Assembly (NCBI GenBank): GCA_029834535.1
Contig: JAQMWT010000570.1
Coordinates: forward strand, 82,685-146,684
DNA length: 64,000 nucleotides
Reading direction: 5' to 3'
From: Chrysophaeum taylorii
Taxonomy: Eukaryota > Sar > Pelagophyceae > Pelagomonadales > Pelagomonadaceae
The position numbers and the translations under genes were made by a program. Under the pieces are notes generated by a model that saw only the letters and a list, made by a program, of their open reading frames with translations, was not told the DNA's origin and searched no databases. Every line of letters begins with the position of its first letter. Position 1 is the first letter of the stretch. Positions 52,028 through 62,293 of the stretch are shown here, piece by piece.

Positions 52028-52612
52028 TTATTGTGACGTCTTGGTCGCCCGGCGGTCGCAGATTTGCTCGATCTGGCTGAGACGCGCCGCGCCGACGGCG
52101 GCGGCAGTGAAGGGGCTCCTCGGACGCGGCACCACGGCCTCGCACGCCGCCTCGCCGGAGCAGTAGACGCAGTAGGCGTGATAATCACAATCGAGGAGGA
52201 CCTCGGACTCGGCGGCGACGCTGCTGCTGATTGGGGCGTCCATTTCGTACGCAATCGTTGCCTTGGGGGTTCGCGCGACGCGAGCACACGTCTCGTTGAG
52301 CGCGGCGAGGTGCTGAAAGATGCACATCGCTCCGGCGCCGTGGTTGCACGCGTGGCCACACAGGAACTCGCACCACCCGTGACACGTTTCGACGCACATC
52401 TCGGTGTCGCTGCACACCGTCGGATCAACATGCACTGCCTCGCAACTCCAGACTGTTTGCTGCGATTGTCGCCACGACCGCATCCACGACGCCGACAACA
52501 GGAGAGTGACCACGACGGCGACCGACGCCACTACGACCGGGCCTCGACGCCGACGAGAACGTCGAGGTGGGCCCACCAGCGGAACTTTCTCGGCCTGCAC
52601 CTCGACCATCAT
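52028..52612 (-). CDS. Cys-rich type II membrane or secreted protein
   Basis: The protein has 194 residues with an ATG start. A short basic cytosolic part (PPRRSRRRRG) precedes one hydrophobic segment (about 25-43, VVVASVAVVVTLLLSASW). A Cys-rich ectodomain follows, with at least 14 cysteines, including CVETCHGWCEFLCGHAC and CDYHAYCVYCSGEAAC. The spacing suggests disulfide-bonded small modules. I recognise no family. A cell-surface or Golgi-lumen role is inferred from topology only. Confidence 0.62.
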   Translation of the reverse strand: MMVEVQAEKVPLVGPPRRSRRRRGPVVVASVAVVVTLLLSASWMRSWRQSQQTVWSCEAVHVDPTVCSDTEMCVETCHGWCEFLCGHACNHGAGAMCIFQHLAALNETCARVARTPKATIAYEMDAPISSSVAAESEVLLDCDYHAYCVYCSGEAACEAVVPRPRSPFTAAAVGAARLSQIEQICDRRATKTSQ

Positions 52613-53051
52613 GCTTCTGAGCTCGCAAGTTATTACAAATTATAGAGGGATAAAGCGGGGAAGGTAATTCTGCGCAGCCGTATCCGCAAACATTCCTTCT
52701 CCTGTGGCACACTGTGTCCGGAATATCCGATGATATGGCATTCTTTATTACCGTACCTCTCGGTTTTTTACACGGGTAGTTGTTTTTTTTTTGTTTTTTG
52801 GGTTTTTTCCCGGTAAAAAACAACACACAAAAAAAAAAAAAAAGGGGGGTATAGGTTTCGTACCGCCACGCTGTTTGCCAAAGCTCTTTACGTCCTCATG
52901 GGTCTTGGGGTGATTAATGCGCGCGCGCGAAACCGTCGTCGCCAGCTCAGTATATAAGTATATTCTATACTAAACGGATCGCAATTAACGGGAAGTTCAA
53001 TGTGCGTCCCGTCTGTCCTGTCGGTCTTCCGTATTTTCCTTTTAGTTCAAA

Positions 53052-53142
<91 letters not shown>

Positions 53143-53746
53143 TTTTAAGAGAAATTACCTATAGGACGCAAGACTACTGGTTAGGACGTCTTCCGGTTTT
53201 TCTCGCGATAAACCGCGTCGTGGCGAGCGACGGCGGACCGCCGCGCGGCTCGGGATGACGAGACAAACCGTCCGGCGGTCAGCGAGGCGGGAGACCAGTC
53301 ACCGCCCATCGCCGACCCGAAACCGCGCCTCGCCGTCCCGCTTGCGCTCCGCCACGCCGAAGGCGTCGCCATCGCTCGTGCAGTACGTATGCAGGCGACC
53401 TTGAAGCGTGATTTGGAAGGTCGACTGCTAAGAGGAGGGGGTGCGTGTGGGTGCTGTGTTATTATAGTACGTGCTCGTCGGTCCCTGGCAATAATCCGCC
53501 GCTTCCTATGCCACACGGCTGGTTTCTATATGTGTTATATAGTTTCTAAATTTCCAACCAAAGCCTGGCAAAGGCCCTGCGTGTGTGTCGGCCCTAATTA
53601 ATTATACTTTGTTCGCGAGGCAACAACTGCACATTAATAGTTGTTCACTCTCGAGGGTGGGGCGCGAGCCGCGGGTAGAGAAAGAAATCCCGCCGGACCT
53701 TCCTTCCTTCCTTCCTTCCTTCCGTCGGAGCTTAATAAAAAAAAAG
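52613..53746. other. 1.1-kb low-complexity intergenic region
   Basis: It contains T-rich and A-rich runs (52784-52845), a GAAA tract (53050-53142) and a TTCC tract (about 53698-53723). No gene seen. Confidence 0.55.
53050..53142. repeat. GAAA tetranucleotide microsatellite
   Basis: About 23 perfect GAAA units in a row. Confidence 0.95.
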
Positions 53747-54835
53747 CTATGATGATGATGGAGACGATGATGGGGCCCACGACGGCGAAATAAGGAGGAG
53801 GGCGAGATAGGCTGCCACCCCGACGACAATCGGTGCGAGCCAGCGGAGGCGAAGGAAGGGCGGCGTCCGAGGAGGTTTGGTCGGTATAGCGTTCGGTGGG
53901 ATATCCCTATGGTCGAGCCGATCGGCGAGGGTGGCGAGCCAGTCTTCTGGTGGTTCGTCGAGGGAGGCGTCGTCGGTGAGGAGTGGTCTGGTTTTTATGG
54001 AAGCGTAGAGCGCGCGGGCGAGGGTATCGACGTCGGGGTGCGTCGCGATCGCTGTCCTTGCGAGCGATCGGGCGAAACCGTCCTCTGTGATTTTGGCCGT
54101 GACGCGCTTGTTGTGAAGGTCGGTGTTGAGCAAGATGAGCGAGTAGAAGAGCACATAGATGGCGTCGAAGGCGTCCAAAACGCCGGCAGACTTATCGCGG
54201 ACGGCCACGTAGACTTTAGCGAATGATTCGATCGCACGGTCGGCGCCCTGCGAGCTCTCGGCGGGCAAAAAGGGAAAGATGCGAAGGACGCGGCGCAGCG
54301 CCCCCTCGACGCTCGCGTCGCTGAGTCGCGGCGCGATCATTTTCGCGATAGCGTCGAGCGTCGCCGCGTGTTCGTTCTCAACCGTTCCCGCGAGGCTGGA
54401 GAGGCGTCGCCAACTCCGAGGGCGCCGGCGCTTGCTCACCAAGCCGCCCGCTGCCGACGTGACGAAGAGCGCGACCCGACGTCGCAGCAGAAAACTTCCG
54501 GTTCTCTCGCCGCGAATCGCCAGAGCGAACAACACCTCGGCACGCGCCTGGGCCGGCGGCAACTCGTCGACCTCCGAGCCCTCGAGCACCCCAAGCGCTG
54601 TGAGGTCGCGGAGCGCCTCTTCGACGCCTCGACGTGCTACCGTGCCGAGCGCCACGCTCTCGCAGTACCGGGCCACACCGCGCCACGTCCCCAAACTCCC
54701 CCGTCGCAAGCTCGCGCCCCACAGCCGCAGCACGACCCCACGCCATCCCTCTTCGAATCGCTGCCGGAGAGCCACTTCCACGTGCCCGAGTTCCGCCTTC
54801 TCCAACCACCCGTTGTCGATCACCACGCGGGCCAT
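53747..54835 (-). CDS. Short SEC7-domain protein (ARF-GEF) with C-terminal membrane helix
   Basis: The protein has 362 residues with an ATG start. The SEC7 domain is roughly 75-265. The motif-1 loop is FPFLPAESSQGADRAIESFA, with the catalytic glutamic finger at Glu193 (consensus FRLPGEAQ-IDR). Motif 2 is LILLNTDLHNKRV (233-245), essentially consensus. A hydrophobic segment near the C-terminus (about 333-352, LAPIVVGVAAYLALLLI) should anchor it in a membrane. SEC7 proteins swap GDP for GTP on ARF GTPases in vesicle budding. The protein lacks the DCB, HUS and HDS regions of large BIG/GBF exchangers and the PH domain of cytohesins. The plus strand is also open here, but with no domain. Confidence 0.8.
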   Translation of the reverse strand: MARVVIDNGWLEKAELGHVEVALRQRFEEGWRGVVLRLWGASLRRGSLGTWRGVARYCESVALGTVARRGVEEALRDLTALGVLEGSEVDELPPAQARAEVLFALAIRGERTGSFLLRRRVALFVTSAAGGLVSKRRRPRSWRRLSSLAGTVENEHAATLDAIAKMIAPRLSDASVEGALRRVLRIFPFLPAESSQGADRAIESFAKVYVAVRDKSAGVLDAFDAIYVLFYSLILLNTDLHNKRVTAKITEDGFARSLARTAIATHPDVDTLARALYASIKTRPLLTDDASLDEPPEDWLATLADRLDHRDIPPNAIPTKPPRTPPFLRLRWLAPIVVGVAAYLALLLISPSWAPSSSPSSS

Positions 54836-55157
54836 GACTCCCAGTACTTGTACCCTTGTGGGTTCTGGCTACGTCTTTTGCCCAAGACACTGATTGATGA
54901 TGCCTTGGTGCGACGCCACGGCCTGGCCTACACCTGCGCAGAGCGCATCGCAGCGCGGACTTGGGTGGTGGAAAGTGGCTGTGCCAACTTTGAAAACAAC
55001 CGAGGCCAAGGCGGCCCAAGTTCGCCGCATGTAATTTTACAGCGAGCGGGGGTTCGATCTCGAACACCTTGGGCCGGGCGCACCGTGCCCTCACCGCCCT
55101 CAGCCATATGTCGCCGCCCAGGTCAGGTTCGCGCGGAGCCACCCACTGAAACTGTCG

Positions 55158-57295
55158 TCAAAAGAACGAAGATCCAGCCCAACCCAAGTTTCTTGCGACC
55201 GTCCTCGGAGTTTTCGTCGGATACTGGTGCCGGACGTTTGGCAGCAACCGGGATGACCCGACAACTAACTCCCAGAGAACCTCGACGCGTGATCCAACCA
55301 ATGCCGCGTCGATCCTCGGTAGCCACTCGGTGTCCGCTTCCTCGGGTAGAGAGAGGCGCGGCACTCCTCAACCTTGGCCTCGAGCTCGTCGAGTGCCGCC
55401 TCGCGTCGAGTTCGACACGCTGGGTCGTCGCGGTCCCAAGAAGCACTGGCAGCTCTGCTGTCGACGCGAGTCACCACTGCCTTGGCGAGCGACCGTCGTC
55501 GGGTCCTTGCCCGCGGTGTAGGACTTGGGTTTGAGGTCGCCCGCGCCCGTCGCGACGATAAACCTCTCGATGTTCGCGTCGAGGACGGTCGACGGCGCAG
55601 CGTCGCACGGGAGCTGCTGCTAATTGCCGCGTCGAGTCGCCACTCGAACGTCGAGAGCTGGTTTCTCCCGAAGAGGGCATGCTCGTCGACGAAGGGTTCG
55701 TGGCCTCCGGGGCCTTGGCGTAGTCGTTCTCCCGGCGCTCAGAAGAGGGCCTTCTCGACCGCCGCGCGGCAGCCTGCGCCTCGTGGTTCAGCCGACCACG
55801 ACGAGCTGCCTCCATCAACGCTCCTTGCACGTCGTCGCCGAGCGTGGCGACGCGTCGTCCATCATCTTCGATATCACGCGTTCTCGCCTTCGTCGTCGTT
55901 CGACCAGTGACCTCGTCGGCAGCGCATCGCCGGCACTTGGCCGCAAAACTCGTCGTTTTTTGAGCGGTCGAAGATGTGGTGGTCTCGTTGGCACGAGACG
56001 ATCCCGGCGCAGGTTTCGACTCTCGCGTTGAAGAACGCAGCGTGGTAATACTTACTTCTCAAGGTGTCAAAGTCGCCTCAACTCCAAAAACTCGCCCTCG
56101 TTCGAGTTCCGCCGCGTGTCATCGAAGGCCCTCTGGAGCTCCGACGTCTGGTTAACCGGAGCGAGGTGTCACCGTCGCCAACGTAGCGCATAGATAGACT
56201 AACCCCCCTCGAACAAATGCCGCATCCCCAGGCCCGGAGCAGGTTGAGCATGGTCTTGGTCTCAGGATCATGTGCGGGAGAGTCGAGCCGCGCCCGAACA
56301 GCCGCGACGTTAGCGTGAGGTATGGCGTCGGCGAGCAGTGCTCGAGCATCACGGCGCGAACGCCGAACCCAAAAAAGGAGGTAGGGGACAGACAACCCGG
56401 TTGATCGCGAAGAGCAAGCAGTTCGACAAAGAGGTGCCGATCGTAGTGAAGAGGGGTCGAAAGGAGCATCGGCCACAGAAGAAGCAATTGAGAGGCCCAG
56501 AAACGTGACCCGAGTCGACGGCCTGCGCAGTCGCGGCGCGGGCACCTATTTTCGGGGGTTGGGGGGGCAAAAGTTTGGCACGACCGCGATAGCATCGCGA
56601 CCGCGCGCATCAATTCTTTGTCGAAGAGCTGGAGGGACATAGCGACCAGCTCCGGGTTGAGGTACGAGGATGTGGCCGCGGGGGACGGCGAGTTCTCGAA
56701 GTCTCGGACTAGGAGCTCAGGATCTCCGCGCACTATAAGCGCGCCAAACGCCTGCCTCCTCGCAGTGACCAAGCCCTTGCGCTCCCACCAATGTCGCGCC
56801 TCGGCGCGCGCCCCCTTGGTCAGCTCCAGCCCCGTCTCGGCGGCGAACGCGCCCGCGAGCGACCAGAGTGCTTCGACGCCGACCTCGCTGGCGTCGGCGC
56901 AGTCTCCGCGCAGCTCCACCTGTCGTGCGAAGTGAGATTCCAAACCAGAGAGTGAGCAGCGAGGGCCGCCTTCACCATCACCTTTTCCCGCACCTCCTCG
57001 CACACTACTCGAAGAGCCCCGCCCGGTCCACGGCCGCCAACCTTTGCAGCGCGACGTCCCGCAACGCGCGACGGCCTGAAACTGGGCGTCGGCCCGCGGC
57101 GACGACTCCATCACCAGCGTCGATGCGTCTTGCTAACTCCGCAGCAGCCCCTGTAAGAGCAAGTTGAATAGCCAACGCAGCCACCTTCTTGCGCTTTCGG
57201 CTGGTCATCGTGCGTGTCCCAAAATCAGCCAAGTACAACGGGCCTAAAATCCACAATGCGGGCCCGAAAATCGAGAGCCTCACCAGTGAACACAC
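55158..57295 (-). pseudogene. Unidentified decayed minus-strand gene or genes
   Basis: Protein-like minus-strand stretches occur in changing frames: KVAALAIQLALTGAAAELARR near 57200 (a part only), GVEALWSLAGAFAAETGLEL near 56870, YLNPELVAMSLQLFDKELMR near 56660, ALLADAIPHANVAAVRARL near 56310, and LPEEADTEWLPRIDAALVG near 55340. The join near 55360 is a one-base frameshift with no space for an intron. I recognise no domain. It could be one long dead gene or several. An alternative is a live gene with many unrecognised introns. Confidence 0.3.
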
Positions 57296-57403
57296 CGTAC
57301 ATGGAGCGAGTCAGCAACAGCTGCGGTGAAGGCTTGGTTACGAGGAGTGTGACCAAGATCGTTTTGGGGCGTTCGCGATCGTTCGCTATCATGGACCCGT
57401 CAT

Positions 57404-60400
57404 TTGATTGCAAGTCGCGGGCCGACTGGGAGACGGACGATTCCCCTGACTCTGACGCGCCTGGGTGTACGCGTCGGGGGCCACCAGCTGCTGAACTCCG
57501 TGTCGGCGCGGTGTGCCCCAGGCGAGCTGACGTGCGTGATGGGGCCTAGCGGCGCTGGCAAGTTGCAGCTCCTCATCCGAACACTCGCTGGAAGGCTCCC
57601 GGCGGGTGCGGTGGTCACGGGCTGGGCTGGGGTCGGTGGTGCGCCAATTCTTGGCCTCGGCCCACGAACCCGCAGGGATTTGATCGGGTATGCCTCGCAA
57701 GAGCCCGTGTTCTGTCCAGGGTGGGAGACTATGACGGTCGGAGCTTACCTCAACTACGTTGCGATCCTGCAGCTCGGCTTCACAAGCGACAATGCTGTGC
57801 TTGAGGCCCTCGAGCTCCCACCTCACTGCGCCAAAATACCGATTCGCGTCTCATCGGAGGGAGAGAAAAAACGGCTATCGATAGCTGGTGATGCCTTTCT
57901 TGGCAGAACGCACGTTTGTCTAACCCGCAAGTTCCCTTAGCCACATCGACACGCTTTCTCTCATGCGCGTAGTCTCGCGGTTGACTCGAGATACGAAGTG
58001 CGTGACAGTCGCAACGATCCACCAGCCGGCGACTCGGTCTTCCACGCACTTGTACTCTTAGACAGCGGCCGTACCTTGTACGCAGGCCCCCGTGCGGAAG
58101 CGCGCGAACACTTTTCCGTCGTGGCTCCGTTCTGTGAGACACAAACGAGTGCCCCGAGTTGCTTCTAGACGCGATCACCATGATGACGGAGGCCACAGTT
58201 TCGGTGCGAGAGGAGACCGGCAACGCTGCGATAATCGATGATGACGCTCTGACCACCGACGTTGGCGCGATCGTGCACACTACGCCGTCCTGTACCGAGT
58301 GTAGACGGGAAGTCATGGTCCTCGCGCGTCGCTTTGCCGCGACGCTCTTTTTGAACCCGAACCACACGGCGATTCCTTGCTTCATCGTCGTCGACGCCAC
58401 ACTCGGCGGCTGGCTCGTGCTCGACCCTTCCTCCTCCGTCGCCGGCGCCTGGACGCTGGTTTCTATGCTGCCTCGATCACGCCCGCGCAGAGCAACCAAC
58501 CATGCGTTGCGCTCATCGTGTGGTACTGCTACACACTCGCGCCCGCACTTTCTGAAATGTGCAATGGCCGATACCGCTATGGCTCGTTTCTTGTCGCAGT
58601 TTTGGCGTGCGTCACGGCGCGCGCGGTGCTGATAACGCTGCCCTCGATGACTGTTTACTACAGGATGGTCGACTGGTATCCGAGCGAGTGCTTCTCAACC
58701 GCTCCCTTCGAGCTACAGTCGGCGCAGTCGCTTGGCATGATCGCCATGCTTTCGGCGGTCGCAGTCGGCATCGTCGGAGGTAGTCCCACCCTTGCGGGAC
58801 TCTTGTTCTCTGTCTACATGGTCATCAACCACAATATGAGAGGCGTTTTTTTCTCGCCACGTGTGATGCCTACCGTTGTCGCTCACCTTACAGACGGCCT
58901 CCCATTGCGATGGACCAACGATGGCACTGCAACCGCGCAGCTCCGCGGCAGATTCTATGAATGCAAGGGGGGGGGGAGGCGCTCATATACTCGCATTGTC
59001 CGGTGCGTGGGGGGGACATCCTCGCGCTCTTTGACATGGGCGAAAGAAAGAACTGGGTGCTGCGCTTCTGCCTTTTCGAGCGAGCTTGCGTGCGTGGTCA
59101 TCATGTGTCTCGTTCATGAACGCGTGGTAATATGGCGAGGAAATATTGCGAAGAAGGCGACGACGCACGTCATCGTCCCAGGTAATTTCGAGCCTTGCAA
59201 GGGCCGTCGACAAGCACTGTGACGTCCGCTCTAAGGAGGAGGAGAACGACGACAATGACACTGTTGAGAAAGAACCAGACACACAGTATCTCGCGGCACT
59301 ACTCAATGATGCTTCCTCGCCCAAGAGTGTCCCAGCACTCCATGTGGAACAGCTTTCTGTTATCGTCCCTAACGGCAAGCCGCTTCTGCGCGAAGTGTCA
59401 TTCAGTGCAAATGCCGCCACTCTTACCGCAATTTTCGGCAACTCAGGAAGCGGTAAATCGACAATGCTAAAAGCGATCGCGGGAAGGGTACCGGCAACTC
59501 GCCGCGCACAGCGGTAATCTATGGCATATGTGCTGCAAAATGCGCAGCTGCCCAGGTGGTGGAACGTCCAAGAGCTGTTCGAGTACCATGCGGAACTTTG
59601 GGAATGGCTCCACCGAGGCATCGTAGACGCCACGATCGACGTTTTGGAATTGAGGCCAGTTGTGAGCGCCAGAACAGTAGAGCTTTCCGGAGGTGAGCGG
59701 CGGCGCGTGGCACTGGGCGTCGATGGCATTCTGTCCGCTCGCTCATGGCTGCTGTTGGACGAGCCGAGAACCGGCCTCTCGGCGAGTGATGCGTTGCAGT
59801 TGACAAAAAAAATAAACGCTCTCGTCCTCGCAACGCGCTCGTGTTGAGTTATTCTCCTATTCGACACCACATTGTTTTGTTGGGAAAAGGAGGCGTGTGC
59901 TACTTTAGCGGTCCCCGAAACGAAGTGCCCAGCAGTTTCCAAGGCGATGACGCCAATGCAGCCGAAGCTATCATGTATCAACTCAAGGTTCTCGATAGCC
60001 TTGATGATGATATTAAGGCGAAGCTAAAACAACAACGACTACCACTGTCATGTCACAAAAGGTGGTCGCGTTGAAGCCGCCAGCTCGTCCCAAAGCCACG
60101 ATCCTTCACTTGTGGATCCACTGTCGCCGCCAATGCAATCTGACACGGCGAGATCCCGGACTCAGCACGGTGTTGTTTCTCCAGCATGCAGCAATCTCCG
60201 TGGTAATTGGTCTGGCGTGCTCGAGGCTCGACATTCGGCTCGCTAGCAGCGCTCGCGATGTCGTCGGCGTCGCCATCATAGCACCGACGATCGGGTTCGT
60301 GACCTCGATAATGTCCTGGGTGCTTGTCGAAGACCTCGGCGACCAAGTCGCACATGAAGTGCGTTGCGGAATGTACGCACCGTTGCCAGCTCTTACTGCC

Positions 60401-60931
60401 TTTGTCGCTGTCCATGCCCTTCGATTGCTTCTGTTCGGCGCGCTCCCAACCGTTGTTCCCATGTACCTCCTCGCAGGACTACGACGCACTTCTCGCGCGT
60501 TCCTGCACTTCCTCGCTGCGACTTGGATCTGCTGCCTTTACGGGCTTGCTTTTTTGTTATTTTTGGTTGGTGCGTGCCGCAACAAGCAAAAAAATAGCAG
60601 TTGGATGGGAATGGCTCTGTCCACGACCCAATTCAGCGGCTTCTACCGAGCGATTACCGACTACCCGCGCCCATTGCGGTGGTTCTCCCTCCAGGTCGGG
60701 ATCTTCTACTTCATGATCGACGTCGTGGTGACTACGCAGCTCCCCGTCATCTTGCAATGTGGAGTCGGTGGCGGCGAAAATACGGTGTATCCCTTGCGTG
60801 CGAAGGACTATCTCCGCGAGACCCACTCATACGCCCAGAACACGCTCCGGTCCCGCTACGTCCGTTCGACAGTTATGGTGCTTGTGCTCGATGGCCTTGG
60901 CAGCGTGCTGATAGCGAGGCAACTCCGCTAA
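57404..60931 (+). pseudogene. Full-size ABCG (PDR-type) transporter, inactivated
   Basis: NBD1 is at 57460-57935: Walker A GPSGAGK with the usual Thr-Thr replaced by Leu-Gln, and signature VSSEGEKKRLSIA. The frame stops where Walker B should be. H-loop text (VTVATIHQPATR) and TMD1 helices (58500-58870, for example LACVTARAVLITLPSMTVYY) follow in shifted frames. NBD2 starts at about 59300: GNSGSGKSTML near 59440, a TAA at 59516-59518 in the frame, LSGGERRRVALG near 59690, and WLLLDEPRTGLSA. A deletion lies near 59830, then TMD2 (60050-60931) in one open frame with several helices. It parallels the copy at 62294-64000, in inverted orientation. These transporters export lipids or drugs, and this copy cannot. 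Confidence 0.85.
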
Positions 60932-62293
60932 TAGTCCTGGCACTCCTGGCACTAGATGTATGCGTACATGTGCCAGACTTGCCCTCGTTTCAAACTGTAC
61001 TTCGAAATTGGTTTCCATTGCGAGTGCATATGCACAGCCTGCGCTATTGCATACGCCTGCGCTCCCCTCCCCATTTTGCAGTCGGCTAATAATGATTCGC
61101 CGCCCCTGCTTCCCTCTCCCCCCACGGCACTCGCCTCCGTACTCCTCTCCGGCATTTGGCAGTCGGGTATTAAGAACCTCTCGGAGGGTGCCCTGGCCGG
61201 GGAGGGTGTTCTGCTCCCCTTGCAGACTCAGGGAGGACAAGCTCGTGCGCGATGAAGGTCAGACCACCTGAGCCGTAGACCCTCGACTCTCACAGGGCAC
61301 GTCGAATCTTCGGCTGGGTGTGCGGGTGCTTTAAGGCACAGCCTGACACCACGCCTAGACCTGATGGACGGCAGCGAGAGAAACACTTGGCGAGACGGCG
61401 AGCGATTGATATCGCCCTTCCCTGCTCGGAGAGTGAAAAGAAACACAACACGCGCGGCGACTAACAAACTCCGTTGTCCGTTGCTACACACGCTGCACAG
61501 CCTGAATTAAGTGGAGGGCAGGTGTGAGCAGTCAGTCACTTGATGCGTAGAGGTATGATTCGAAATGTTTCTGAACCAAACATGGTGTGTTTACATAGAG
61601 ATTGTGAACAAATTGTGGCTTGTAAAAGAAGATAGGCCTAGATGAAACTCGACAAAACAATCTGATCATGTGTGGGTACGTGTCCTGAAATCGAAACGGG
61701 GCGTGCTGATTTCGCGTCAGCTAGGGGTGAAGTCTAAGGAGAAGCGTAGTCTTGTCGGATACCAAAAAAATGTAAAAAGAAGTCACCATGTGTTTGCGCC
61801 GTCAAGCACACCATCACTATAGGTGATCACCCTTTGGGTTGTCAAAATCGAGTGCTAAAAGGGGGAGTGCGGTGGTTTGCGCAAGGGGTTTGTTCATAGC
61901 CTGGGAAGGTGTGGGTGGCTGGGTCGGCCAAGGTACCCAGAGGGTGGTGCCTGCGGGTTCCTGCGGCACGTGTCGATACTCATGGAGATACACAAGAAGA
62001 AGTTAGGGAGCCAACTAAGTTGCGGCGTCGTGAAATTGACACGAGTCTGGATTGTTGCTCAAAGAAGGTGGACGACGAAGTAGCTTGCGACGTCCTTCTT
62101 TTGGTAGCTTGTGCTTCGCACGTCAGGTGCGAGCGAAGAAACGACTCTCGTTACCGTGCAGAGACTGTCGATTTTGACTTTAGAGAGCACCTTACCAAAG
62201 AGCATGACATCGCCGATGGCACACAACTTCGGAGTATGGACGGGCACGCGCGAGAGTCTGGTGCACATAAACTTGCACAAGTGCCGCTCAGGA
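60932..62293. other. Spacer between two inverted ABCG copies
   Basis: 1.36 kb without a recognised gene. It contains two related units at about 61071-61095 and 61151-61175 (CATTT-G-CAGTCGG followed by TAATAA or TATTAA). Short frames show no domain. Confidence 0.5.

Noticed and set aside
53050-53142. Possible CRISPR-like or regulatory array
   Set aside because: It is a plain GAAA microsatellite without spacers.
54368-55534. A 388-residue plus-strand frame opposite the SEC7 gene
   Set aside because: Basic, Pro and Arg-rich shadow text without domain; the SEC7 motifs are on the other strand.
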